Assembly: GCA_905147135.1 (NCBI GenBank)
Contig: LR990053.1
Location: forward strand, 6,708,501-6,772,500
Length of the DNA stretch: 64,000 nucleotides
Reading direction: 5' to 3'
From: Blastobasis lacticolella
Lineage: Eukaryota > Arthropoda > Insecta > Lepidoptera > Blastobasidae
Below are positions 46,521-57,209 of this stretch, piece by piece; positions within the stretch are counted from its first letter, which is position 1; the number at the start of each line of letters is the position of its first letter. A program made the translations under genes and the position numbers. The notes under the pieces were generated by a model. That model searched no databases and had not been told where the DNA came from. It worked only from the letters and a program-made list of their open reading frames with translations.

Positions 46521-46859
46521 ATCCAAACCGGAATTTTGACGCAAATAGTAAAAAGTACATTTTAATGGTGCAACATTACGTTCGTGCCACCAGTTTAGTA
46601 TCTAACATTTAAAGCTTCATAGATTAACAAAGTAAATATAGAGCGGCGTGAGCTACATTTTATCCCGGGGGAAATTATGCAGCTCATAAATAAAAGCGCA
46701 ACGTAACGCAACAAGCGATGATTAAATTCCACGCTACGGCGATTTATAATGGCTGTGAAGCAATTTGATTTTATACGGAGTCTGTATTTCATTAGCAGGT
46801 TCCAATATTTTCTTAGACAAACAAGTACAGTTATACACTCTGCGTGCCTATATTCTATA

Positions 46860-47050
46860 GGGGTAGCCAGACGCTTTGAGTAGTCATGCAGTTGAGTAGG
46901 CGTGGAGTTCTTCAAAGAGGTGAAAAGCTTTTTACGGGGTCGGCAACGGGTGGGTGACGCCCCTGTTATTGCAAACGTACATAGGCTGCGGTGACTGCTT
47001 TTCATCAGGCAGGCCGTAAGCTCATTTGCCACCTTAGTGGTATAAAAAAA
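46860..47050 (+). pseudogene. LINE C-terminus and 3' UTR, plus orientation
   Basis: The plus strand reads EFFKEVKSFLRGRQRVGDAP then VIANVHRLR and a stop, from about 46909 to 46995. Next come CGGTGACTGCTTTTCATCAG, GCAGGCCGTAAGCTCATTTG, CCACCTTAGTGGTATAAAAA and an A tail. This is the best-preserved C-terminal scrap of this LINE family in the window. Stops upstream show that it is truncated and dead. The 167-codon minus-strand frame here is a shadow. Confidence 0.85.
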
Positions 47051-47154
47051 AGAGCACACACCAGTTTTACTCTTCCACTTTCTTACTTGCTCATACATTT
47101 ATGTCCACATCCATGAGCACGTATCTCGGTTAATACCTATTATGGTCATCATCG

Positions 47155-47268
47155 ATTATCTTGGCGTTAATGTACCGATTGTGCACTCGCGCACGAGGGC
47201 CTGGAGTCTGACTTGACCGTGATCCAGGATTTGGTAGACCAGGTATTTACAGTGGAGACTGTATCTAG
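47155..47268 (-). mobile_element. SINE family 1, 3' part
   Basis: TTATCTTGGCGTTAATGTAC, GTGCACTCGCGCACGAGGGC, GTGATCCAGGATTTGGTAGA and CCAGGTATTTACAGTGGAGA. No tRNA head. Confidence 0.8.
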
Positions 47269-47901
47269 GTATTACATGCTCTTATTTATGTTAATATGCA
47301 ATATATTCGTTCGTTTTCTTGTCCAACACAATTAAATTGAGGTGGATAAACAGTACAATTGAAGATATTACTTATAACGTTTGTATCATACAGGACTGTT
47401 ATAGGTAGCTCTCAAATTAGAACGGAGCTCTTATTGAGTTGATGAATCAATAACTGAAACTCCAACGTCCAAATGGCACAATTTATCGTATTCCGTCGGA
47501 AGTTTGTCCGCATAATAATATTATAAATTTACATGACAACACCAAGCAAATATTGACAATACGGTGGCTGTCGCGTGCTTACAAACGGCCAGAGTCCTAA
47601 ACTATTACGTCAGCTAGGATATAGCACAACAACAGTGCGAAATCATAAACTATGATCGAGCAATCATTGCTGCGGCATGACTGGGGCAAGCACTGCGAAC
47701 ACAATAACAACGGACCACAAACCCAAAACAAAATTGGACAGAAAACAATGAAGCCGCCAGTCAAACACCGATGCCCAATCAGTTAACATCTTTAATTTGC
47801 ATATGAATCGATAAATAAGTACAGTTTTGATATACCCATCAGGAAAGTGAACGATGCCGTGCGTGGAAACTTGAGATGGACATAGATATATCGAAAAGGA
47901 G
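47269..47901 (+). promoter_or_regulatory. Upstream region of the secreted-protein gene
   Basis: No coding exon lies here; the 111-codon minus-strand frame is a shadow of the region around exon 1. ATTTGCAT (a POU-type octamer core) at 47795-47802 lies ~100 bp before the start codon, next to a GTTAAC. TATA-like and initiator motifs are not clear enough to place a transcription start. Confidence 0.3.
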
Positions 47902-47958
47902 ATGAATCGAAAAACTTTGTTTGTATTACTCGCTGTGCTCTTCGCCACCAGTTTTGAG
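47902..47958 (+). CDS. Exon 1: signal peptide
   Basis: Nineteen codons from the ATG, hydrophobic core LFVLLAVLFA after the basic N-terminus MNRK. Donor GAG|GTGAGC follows in phase 0, matching exon 2. The ATG is preceded by AAAAGGAG. Confidence 0.65.
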
Positions 47959-50900
47959 GTGAGCCCGATGTTTTGTCTTACAGTATCGAACGAAGCCATC
48001 TTGTACTATAACTTTGCTATTGCTATTGTAGATTTGTATTCATTCTGAGGATCTGTTTTAAATTATAATTTGATTTAATTTGTTTAATTCATTTTATTGT
48101 GTAACTTTTATACACAGCAATGCAGATAACAAAAAAAAGTAGAGTTTTAAAAAAAAAGGCTGCACAATTTTTCAAGATTTTTGCGCGTCCGTTCAGTTTC
48201 TTCTTTGATAATTATGTATAAAGGTTCAAATACCTGGTGGATATATGTTATACTCCATGTATTTTGATCATACAATATAGTGCAAATCATTCGAGTAAGA
48301 AGTTTTTTTTAATAGTCCCTTACAATTAATTAGCCGTAACTAATTAAATATTTTTAGGTATATACGAGTCATTAATTAAAAGGTAGTTAGTGTTTAATAA
48401 TTATTTTCCTTGTATAATATGTAAGCTTAAGTTATAAATAAACGATTATTTATTGCTAATTTATATTATTATTCTAACGTAAGACACGGGTAGTGCGTTA
48501 CGTGCACAAGCCATGTTCAACGGAATTAAATCGATAATCCATAACTTTAAACTTTTTTTGACATTTTTTTATGAAAAATAAAAGTTTATCATTTATGAAA
48601 CGTATGAAATTTAGGCACAGTACAGTTACTGTAACGCCTAGAGCAACTCTTGACGTGGAAAAAACAACATTTACATTCTCAAATCAGCAGCAATCCAACC
48701 GACTGCCAATTAGGTACTTTCTGTTACATAAACAACCGGAATGTTTTGGCTCATTGTTGGTCGGCTTGGTACATTGTACCATGAAAAACAGGCTTAGCTT
48801 AGAGTGAAATCTGAAAATTAATTTAAATTATTAACTGCGTAGTTTGTCGGGGTAGTTTGAAATGTATTTATTTGTTACCATGTAAATTAATGATAGAGCG
48901 ACATCTACGTTCGCTGATCATTTGCTTTCATTTCATGAATTTAATAGTTTGCAATTTTGTTTTAATATATAATTATCTAGTAATTTTACGTCAGCACTTT
49001 TATATAGTTTTAAATTATTTTATGAAATTGAATAGTAATACACAACTTTTTATGTATGTCGTATAGTTTATTTTCCTTTAATTGTAAAATGTGGAGCTGT
49101 CAATGATTTCTTTGAAGTTATTATCATGTGATAAACTTGACAAGTAAAGAAACAAGTGGTATTAGATACTTCTCTCGTTTTTGTACCATTGGAATTACCT
49201 AAACGTTCAGCTTATATAATACAAATAAAACGTTAAACCTCGACCAGATTTTGAACAAAACTCTGAAAAATAATCCCTTCTTCTGTTGCAGTCGGGTAAT
49301 AAATAACCCCTTAGAAGGTTTCTGCGATGAAAAACGGAGCTATTGCTGCTTTCCTATAAAGTTGAAAATGTCATTATTTTTCTTTCAGAGCCGCATTAAA
49401 ATTAGAGTGCGCAATCTAGTCAAACTTACATCTAGTTGAGGGTAATCAATATTTCATACTTGTTACGATGACTCAGCGAGCCAAAAATGTAAATAATTTT
49501 TAAAATATTGTCATTTTCGGCATTTTTCTTGGCTTGCTGAGCTATTTCTAGCATCAAGATATAATAATATTGTATCAGACGTCCTCCAACCGGACATAAT
49601 GCAACGTAAATGCAAGTTTCAAAACTTTAAATGAAACGTATTTTAATGGGATAATGATGTATTTTGTATTTATAATTTGATATATTACGATCACTTATTA
49701 CAGTTATGACCATGAAAAGATTAAAATTATTTTATTAATAAAAAAATATTACCCTATATCATAGTCCAGTCGACTAAAATGAAAAACTGCAAATACCTAC
49801 TTCAACTAACGTGCTTGATACTTTATCTCAAGCGAGGTTCAGTAAAAATTCTCGGCACAAAGAAACACGTTTCAGTAATTTTTCAACCGTTTTCCGTTCG
49901 CCATATAGCCTGGAGCGCTACCCGGCCGCAGTTTGTCAATATTGCCCAACGTAACCTACATGTTGTGTTCCGCAAAATCTAGAAAATAAATGTTAAAAAC
50001 GTTTACAACGAGAGAGAAAAGCGCTACTGCTGTGTCTACTCATGTAACGTCTTTCGCAAATTCTAGCTCAACTGTACGTCATTTATAAGTACGTAAAGTT
50101 GTAAAAACAATAAATATTATAAGTATTCGATCATAGGTTGGTACTATGACATAATCGAAGATATAGTGTGATACATTTCGTTTATTCAAAGCGTAAAGAA
50201 ATTTCATTTCAAGACTCATTGTTTTTGATCACTAGCGAGTACATTCCTTCACAATCTCCCGAAGAATGTAAACAAGAATTGCTATTGTTTGTTTATTCGC
50301 CAACGTAATGTGTCATTAACAACATCGAATATTTAGATCTTTATTGCTCATAAAATATCACAATACAAATCACTTACAATAACAAAGAACACAATTGAAC
50401 AAAGGCGGCCTTATCGCTACAAGCGATCTATTCCAGGCAACCTTTACTGAAATTGAGACAGCCATTTTACTGCAGGTAGTGTTGAGCCACAGGATACAAG
50501 AATGCGGTGTGCGATCTATACACCAACGAACAGCTAGAAACATGACATATTCGTATTTATGTATAATTGTAGAGGCATCCACACAAAAGCTATATTTCAG
50601 GAGAAACCTATTAATAGTGATATCGCAATAAATGAATAAATAAACCTAACCTAATTCCTTCATCTCCCTATGCACATTATAGGGTCTGTAGTGTGTTACA
50701 GTTATCGTGAGTGTTTAGGAGAATTGAATTGAGTGCCGTTGATTGCTGTTTAAACACTAAATTTATTGTAAAAAGTAATAGACTAAGTGATTTACCTACG
50801 ATACAATACATTTGGAACGCGTTGACCTACTTACAGCTATAGGTTAAATTGCATGTACTCCGTACAGGGTCGGCGTTACTCCGTACAGGGTCCATCCTTA

Positions 50901-53900
50901 TAAATTACTGATGAAAGGAGACATTTCCTTTACAGACGACAGACTTCCAGGATAACCTAATAAATGGGTACCGGGCGCTAATAGCGGATATCCAGGTGCG
51001 GACGCAGAAGTCTCGCGAGGATATGGACACACTGGTGTCACAAATTAAGTTACTGATGAAGAACGAAGCCGACAAGGCGATAAATTACATGACAGTGTAT
51101 CTTGAACAGATATCGCTGTACTTCCAGGTAAGGGACATCTTTTTTGGGGATTCGTCTTGTATTTAGAATGTATGCCTTATTGTAGGGTAGTTTCGGTTTG
51201 ATTTGTACCCTCAGTTACCCATTCATAGCGTTATAAATAATTATTTTTTTATTTGTATTCGTTTTTTTCATGTTTTTTCTCATCGTATCAACCCCTTGAG
51301 TAATCACATGTTGGCTATCAAGCTTCGGGCATTGAGTCTTTTAACTTACGGGGTTCTGGATTTACGAGTATTTAGTCAGTTGTTGCTCCCAATTTCGAGG
51401 AAAGGTAACCATATTCTTTACCGTGATCTTAAGGCATTGCCATGTCTTTTGCACTGGGAAATGATCTAGGCAAAAATGCGTAAATTAGTCCAGGCAAAAA
51501 TGCGTTTTAAACTTTCGTTTAAAGACGAACATCAGCTATTCTCAAGACTACACGACATTGGGGTCTTTACGAAATGAGGTTATACCTTTCTAATAGACCG
51601 GCAAACACATTCGTGACCCTCCTAATGTAGCGGTGATCATTTACCACCAGGTAGGTAGTTTAATTATAAATCTAATTAGGTGGTGTTCATCTTGACGTTA
51701 ATGTCCCGGTTGTGCTCTCACGCGCGAGGCCCCGTGGCCCGCCTTGACCATGATCCAGGAATTGGCAAATAAGGTAATTACAATGAAGCGACTGCCATCT
51801 GATCTGCGTTCATGGTTACACATTCAGTCGCTTAAATGTGCAAGTTTCATAACGATGTTTTCGCTCTTACGCATCGGTTAGTGTTCGTGTACATAACTCA
51901 GAAAAGAGTCATTGGTACATGGCGGTATTGGGGTTCGAACCCGGTACCAACTCGGGCCCCTTAACCATTAGTCCACCGACGCTCTATTTAGTATAGTAAC
52001 CTAACTTCTTGTCCAGGTCATCATCCACGACCGCAAGCCTCGCAACGGGACCTACTGCAAGGAGAGCATAGTGAAACTGTTGGGCGAGAACCTCCAGTTG
52101 GCCGACGAAAATGTCACCCTTTGCCTTGCCCTGGGCTACCAGAGGGTGCAAAGGTTGCCAGGTAAAATATATTTCCATAGTAACATTCTTCAGTGAAGGT
52201 TAACAGTGCAACGAGGTAGGTACTCAATGATTTACAGAGGAAAATTACTGTAAACGTTGTATGAAGTTGAAAGCTGGTAGCACTCTCTAGCCTGAGGACT
52301 CTACAGTCGTCTATATTCTTGAAGCTAGCATAATTAGAAGCATTAGATATGGCTTTATTTTCGATGTAAACCTGCGGTTCTGTATTTTGAAAACTAAGTT
52401 TCTTTCTTCCAATACCACAGAATCAGGATTGAAAGTCACTATAACATTTATATACCAAAGTAAATTGTTATTTCGCCTGAAATGCCGAAAGTTCGCTAAG
52501 CAATCAGCCAAACAGTGAAGTTAAAAGTGCGGTCCGAGCGACTTGACCGACTCTACTAAGTCAAACATCCGACTAAATGTCCTGTTTACCTTAAATCCAG
52601 CGTGTTTACGGAACCCATGCATGGCCGCGCGGTAGCTTCGCCAACCCACATTCACCGACCATTTTATTTTGGGTCGCTCATCCTTGTTTATCCACGTAAT
52701 ATTTCCGTTTGTAACCCCGCATGTGTCCACACAAAACGATGGTTGTAGGTAAAATACGAGCCGCCATGTGTAAATGTTTGGCAAAGTTTTGTCGATACCA
52801 ACACATCTAGTCTGAGTCGACGTGGATCTGCCGTGGTCGGATTTATTGCAAAACAATCTTAGTAACGATGCAAGTAACAGCATTCGTGTAATAACGAGAT
52901 ATTTCCGCACGCCTGTTCTGTAAGGGTCGTCGAAAACGAGTATTGTATATATCGTGTATTGATTGTCATGTCTACGCATAAATGAATACACAATTAAGTA
53001 AACATTGTGCGAGATCGTAAAGATTTTAAGAACATGATAATGAGTATGTGTTGGGCTCAAATTTCAACATGAAATGAATTCAAAGAGTTGATATATATTG
53101 AAAATGGGGCAGGATCAATCTATCCTCGGTTACCCTTTTAAAATTACAATGTTATTGTATGTAATTATTATAATTGCACATAATGTAATTTTTCTAAACA
53201 AAATTATTGTTTTAGAAAAATTACAAGTGCATTTCGAGACGCTGGAGAATCTGAAGAAGTATTCAGCTTCAAAACTGTTCGAATGCCAGAAGCAACAGCA
53301 AGTTGGCGGCAATTGCTCCCACGAGAGTCAAGACTTGGAACGGACTGTCGTAAGTATCTAATAAAGAGATGGTTTATTGTGCAAGAAATTCTTATAGGTC
53401 TTGATATTTTGTTATATAGAACTTATTCTTTACAAAATGAGAGAAGTTTTTGTTTTTACAAAGTGTTCGTAAGACGAGAAACATTTTGGTATTATTTAGA
53501 TAGTATTATCAATCTCCGCCAACAAAAAGGTCCGATGACGTACTGATATTTGAAATATTACACTCATACGTCGTGTTCAACTATTCGCTGTTCCACATTG
53601 ATAAAATATGGCAAGAGAAAAAGGTTATTGACCTGTAAACATTATAAAATTATATAGATCACAGACTGTTATGTATAGAATGAATGGTGTATCAAATATT
53701 CTTGCAGAAACGTATCGTGACAGTTTCATTCCTGGCCACTCAAAATTCGTAATGCAAACACGCTAATTCTTCATACAAGTACGAAATTAAACTATTGGCG
53801 AATAGTTTGGTGTCGTACATATTCCATAGAATAAAACCCCAGTAGGTCATCATATGACAGTGTTGTATATCTATTTATTAAATCCACAGTTCTTGTACGA

Positions 53901-54105
53901 GACGTCGCCATTCCCCGTGGTGATGGCCGAGATAGCCATCCACGGGTTCAAAGAAGTGTCAGACCTCAGCGTCTGCCTCAAAGACATAATCTCGAGAATG
54001 ATGACGCACTCCGTCAAGGTCATAGGAGACTTCAACAGGTGTATTCACAACATCGAAATGCCGAAACTCAAGTATTTACTCAAGTTCATGAAGAAATACG
54101 CCTGA
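47902..54105 (+). CDS. Five-exon gene for a secreted six-cysteine protein (~247 aa), family unrecognised
   Basis: Coding exons are 47902-47958, 50936-51127, 52017-52161, 53216-53349 and 53890-54105, and all phases agree (0, 0, 1, 0). Every intron has GT...AG ends. Residues 1-19 (MNRKTLFVLLAVLFATSFE) are a textbook signal peptide encoded by exon 1 alone. The mature part is charged and probably mainly helical. It has six cysteines (YCKE, LCLA, ECQK, NCSH, VCLK, RCIH contexts), enough for three disulfides, and three N-glycosylation sequons (NGT, NVT, NCS). It ends KYLLKFMKKYA-stop. There is no protease, lipase or lectin signature. I infer an extracellular or haemolymph glycoprotein; I could not place it in a family. 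The 2.98 kb first intron makes the exon 1 link the least certain part. Confidence 0.68.
49472..49541 (+). ncRNA. miRNA-precursor-like hairpin in intron 1
   Basis: CTCAGCGAGCCAAAAATG (49472-49489) pairs with CATTTTTCTTGGCTTGCTGA G (49521-49541). It forms 11 pairs (one G-U), a three-base bulge, then 7 pairs, with an AT-rich ~31-base loop that can pair further. Size and shape fit a small pre-miRNA, but chance foldback or a short MITE is equally possible. I do not recognise a known seed. Confidence 0.2.
50335..50480 (-). mobile_element. Truncated retroposon 3' end in intron 1, minus orientation
   Basis: ATCTTTATTGCTCATAAAAT, GGCGGCCTTATCGCTACAAG, CGATCTATTCCAGGCAACCT match the blocks at 25375-25625 and 19990-20115. 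The overlapping 70- and 78-codon frames on the two strands are not genes. Confidence 0.55.
50936..51127 (+). CDS. Exon 2
   Basis: A 64-codon exon in phase 0, after CCTTTACAG and before CAG|GTAAGG. The translation begins TTDFQDNLINGYRALIADIQ and ends NYMTVYLEQISLYFQ. It is strongly amphipathic and rich in charged residues, and GC-richer than the surrounding intron, which supports coding status. Confidence 0.78.
51688..51985 (-). mobile_element. SINE family 1 in intron 2, near full length
   Basis: From 51985 on the minus strand: GAGCGTCGGTGGACTAATGG, GGTACCGGGTTCGAACCCCA, CCGCCATGTACCAATGACTC, TGTACACGAACACTAACCGA, AACATCGTTATGAAACTTGC, AACCATGAACGCAGATCAGA, GGTCAAGGCGGGCCAC and ACGTCAAGATGAAC. 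The 5' tRNA end lies about 30 bp upstream of the exon 3 acceptor. Confidence 0.88.
52017..52161 (+). CDS. Exon 3
   Basis: Starts after CTTCTTGTCCAG and ends before GTAAAATA, 145 nt (phase 0 in, phase 1 out). It encodes VIIHDRKPRNGTYCKESIVK, LLGENLQLADENVTLCLALG and YQRVQRLP, with two cysteines and the NGT and NVT sequons. CTAAC at 52000-52004 is a good branch point. Confidence 0.78.
52521..53060 (-). CDS. Antisense 179-codon ORF inside intron 3, status uncertain
   Basis: One of the longest ATG-to-stop frames in the window, and longer than expected by chance in AT-rich intron DNA. From an internal Met the minus-strand product reads MLLLASLLRLFCNKSDHGRS, which could serve as a signal peptide. 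The C-terminal half contains CVDTCGVTNGNITWINKDER, KIKWSVNVGWRSYRAAMHGF and NRTFSRMFDLVESVKSLGPH. I recognise no domain and see no retroelement motif. It may be a nested gene, a retrocopy exon or chance. Confidence 0.22.
   Translation of the reverse strand: MSPTHTHYHVLKIFTISHNVYLIVYSFMRRHDNQYTIYTILVFDDPYRTGVRKYLVITRMLLLASLLRLFCNKSDHGRSTSTQTRCVGIDKTLPNIYTWRLVFYLQPSFCVDTCGVTNGNITWINKDERPKIKWSVNVGWRSYRAAMHGFRKHAGFKVNRTFSRMFDLVESVKSLGPHF
53216..53349 (+). CDS. Exon 4
   Basis: 134 nt after TTGTTTTAG and before GTAAGT; the first two bases complete a Glu codon begun in exon 3. It encodes KLQVHFETLENLKKYSASKL, FECQKQQQVGGNCSHESQDL and ERTV, with two cysteines and the NCS sequon. An apparent ORF extending upstream into the intron is not used. 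Confidence 0.75.
53890..54105 (+). CDS. Exon 5, with stop codon
   Basis: Begins after AAATCCACAG in phase 0: FLYETSPFPVVMAEIAIHGF, KEVSDLSVCLKDIISRMMTH, SVKVIGDFNRCIHNIEMPKL, KYLLKFMKKYA, stop TGA at 54103-54105. It holds the last two cysteines and is clearly GC-richer than its flanks. Confidence 0.8.
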   Translation, partial: FLYETSPFPVVMAEIAIHGFKEVSDLSVCLKDIISRMMTHSVKVIGDFNRCIHNIEMPKLKYLLKFMKKYA

Positions 54106-54375
54106 TGAGCAAAGAAGTACTAACAGCGAATGTAAACAAGGGTCAAGCTAGGTTAAACTTGGACCCGCAATAACATTACCTAAGATTATTTTACTGTGTC
54201 GTCTTGGAAAACCTAGCATTTACTTTTTTAATGAAATAAGAAAAATCTGTTCCAACGGGTAGGTATAACACAATACATGTTATGTTAACACAGCGTCTAA
54301 TATGTTCGATCTCAAATTCTTGAGATATTTTGACATTAATATCTGTATTCTTTATAACTGTAGATATTGCTTATT

Positions 54376-54381
54376 AATAAA
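54376..54381 (+). terminator. Poly(A) signal of the secreted-protein gene
   Basis: AATAAA in TTATTAATAAAGATAATC, 271 bp after the stop codon. It is the first canonical hexamer in the 3' UTR, which is a reasonable length for an insect gene. Confidence 0.6.
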
Positions 54382-56774
54382 GATAATCTGAGCTATACGA
54401 ATTACGAGACTTATTTACTTTGATGCGATAAAATAATATTTCGTTCAATTGGAACTGTTTCTTAGGTAAATACAACTTGGAATACCATTGGGCTTTCCAT
54501 TAGTTATACCTACTGTCATAAATATTTTATATACGAAGGGCCATAAGCTTCAGGGTAAAGGATTTGTCCCATTCCCTTGTTTCTATGTACGGTGTGGTGG
54601 CGCTATATGCTTTTATGCTAAGTGGATGTAAATAGAAACTTTATGAATATTGTTACAATGTTAATATATTCATAACGAACGATTGGCTGGAGCTAACATG
54701 AAATTCGCCCAGACTAGAGGGTCAAGTTAAGAAAACAGTCGTGCGAAATTACAAGAGGAAACATATGCCTAGGATACACACTTCAATTTTATTTTGTTTA
54801 GTAATTAAGTTAGTCATTGCTATCTTCATAATTTAGAATATTAGAAAAAAATTACTAAGTATTCTAAATATTACCTACGTGAAATACAAGACCCTATAGT
54901 TAAGTATTACATTAGCACTAACAAATACCTTATAACTAACCATCTAACTAACAATTGTAGACCCACGTTTTTAACTTTAATCAAAGCCTGTAATACATGT
55001 CTAAATATATTACTACAGTAATGAAAAGATTTACTCTAATAAATGTTTGCTATATTAGTTCCCATAGTAAATAATTTAGAATTTGTAAATTAACGCCACT
55101 TTTACTCGGAACTGTCTTTGCGACGCAACCTTTATTTAATAGACCTTTATTAAAGTCATACTTACGAAATTCATAATTACGAATAGTGTTCCAAGTAATA
55201 CTTGCTAGGTACTTACGTTGCCTGCTGTACGTACGTACCAAGTAATAAAATGCTTTTTCAACACACTTGATCTACTCGTAGCGAGTCGTTTTTGCACCGA
55301 TTTTTGGCTCATAATGTAGGCTACAAAGTAATTCATGACAAATTGACAAATATTTTGCCGATTGTAATTATTGGTGGTGCTAAGTTAATCTTAAGTTTTT
55401 TCCCACAAGTGTGTTGAAAACACGCGTGCGTTGGTAATGACTAACATGGCCCACTCGTATGATAATGTATTATTAATTAAATTATTTCATTTTAACCGCT
55501 TGTTTCTTTTTTGGGGCAAATAGCACAACACAGGACCAGACAGGAGCAACGTGGCGGTCTATAGTCTCTGCCTACCCCACCTGTGGGACACAGGCGTGAG
55601 CTTTATGTATGTTTGTATAGCACCACTGGACAAGGTTTTTTTCCGTACTTTTTAAAGTAATTATTCTTGTGTTAGCAATAAAGAATTTATCCATCTATCT
55701 ATCTATAGCACCAATAAATCTGCAACAGTCTTATGGCAAAGGATACCGATTTTCATAATGATAGCTCTAAAAATATTATTCATCTATATATCAATAGCCC
55801 CAATAAATCTACAGCAGAAACTTATGGAAATGGACTGCTTTTCATAATGTGAGCTCGACATCTCTGCTTTAATATAAGAGCGGAAACACAGGATTTGTTT
55901 TCACCTTCTAATTAAATATTACCGAGAAACTTTGCCGAGGTTCCCCCTAGACCCCAGTAACTAAGTTCCGCGTACTATTTCTAACTAGTTCCACATATGT
56001 GTTTCTACTCCCGACAGACGTAGAGCTCATTCCCTATGCAAATAAGACCATTTAAATGAGTGTGCAACGTTCGGAAATTCATGAAAGCAGTAAACCGCGC
56101 GAATCAAGTGCTTCCTTCCTTATTCATAGCATTTGGAATAACGCAGAGCGCACTGAAATGCATTCACTGCGTTTCAATCAGTTGTTTCTTCTTCATGAAA
56201 AATCAGAAAACTACCATATGTTTTGAAGCTACTCAGTGAGGTATGAGTTACTATTTTCTCCTAGCCAGCAGACACATTAATGACAATCAAGTTTTAGACA
56301 TTAGTTGTTAAGTTATTGAATACGTAAGTGAGCTTGGGACTTCTACTTATAAAGGTACCAATTAGTAGATACGGGTACATACAAGTTTTCTTCTTTTGGT
56401 AATTTTTTAAATACAAGTTAACACAGTTTCAAGCAAGTAAGTATCAATGAGCCTAACTGTACCTACAATGGCATATACCTAACTGCCATACAAGCTCGTT
56501 ATCGGAGCGCCATAAAACAGCCGATAGTGCCAATTAGCCTGCACTTCATGAATTGTAATCTAAGTGACATATTAAACTCACTTAAACGCCGGCAACAGCT
56601 TTATGATAACGCTCCATTTACCGGTCTTCGCCTTTAATGACTAGCGAATTGTGTACCATAGCATCTACTTACATTGAATAGAAATAAATGAATTCGGAAT
56701 CTGCCGAATGGCTTACTTATTCGACATTCACTAATTAGTTTACGTAGGTATTTTATAAAGAGCGTCTGACTCAC
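54382..56774. other. Intergenic or intronic stretch; one dispersed repeat
   Basis: A GTGGCGGTC..TAGTCTCT repeat lies at 55530-55620 (CAACGTGGCGGTCTATAGTC, CACAGGCGTGAGCTTTATGT), related to 23385-23485. CCATCTATCTATCTATAG near 55690 is a short microsatellite. No exon is found on the minus strand that would continue the 56.8-57.2 kb gene. Confidence 0.45.
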
Positions 56775-57209
56775 CAATACAATGAGAACGTCCGCAGAAC
56801 AGGGTTGGTACTTCAACAGCCTGCTGAAACGCAGGGTTCTCTGGGCCATCGTCAAAGGGCCGACGGGTCTGGACACGTGTATGAGCGGAGAGTGCGGCGG
56901 AGGCGGGAGCGGGGCGGGCGCGGGCGCGGGCTGCGGGGCGCGGCGGACCGTCTCTAGCGGCACCGTCCGCGCCACCAGACTGTCACTGCCCACCGAGTTA
57001 GCACTCCCACTAAACATGTTCATGAGGTCCCCGATCGAGCCACCCCCACTTGACCCACCGCATCGGAGCTTGTCCAAGTCCGTTAAACTGGACCCCCTGC
57101 GCACACGCAGCCGCGCCCCCGACCCCGCGTTGCTTCGGGTCGGACTCCGCACCAGATCCATGCGGACGTCGACCTCGCTCGCGGCTTGCACCTTCCTCCG
57201 ACGCAACAT
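56775..57209 (-). CDS. Probable first coding exon of an unidentified gene (145 codons)
   Basis: Runs from ATG at 57209 to the donor TTG|GTGAGT, phase 0. The product begins MLRRRKVQAASEVDVRMDLV with a basic N-terminus. RSPTRSN and RRGSSLTDLDKLRC look like Ser/Thr phosphorylation-rich linker. GGSSGGGSIGDLMNMFSGSA is Gly/Ser-rich, and PAPAPAPLPPPPHSP is Pro-rich. It ends RTLRFSRLLKYQPCSADVLI. Such low-complexity N-termini are usual in signalling or cytoskeletal proteins, but no family is recognised. Codon use is very GC-rich compared with the rest of the window. An in-frame TAG lies four codons upstream of the ATG, and a possible AG acceptor there means an internal-exon reading is not excluded. 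The 144-codon plus-strand frame is a shadow. Confidence 0.6.

Noticed and set aside
46595..47098. 167-codon minus-strand ORF
   Set aside because: Most of it overlaps a LINE C-terminus and 3' UTR on the plus strand (EFFKEVKSFLRGRQRVGDAP), so it is not an independent gene.
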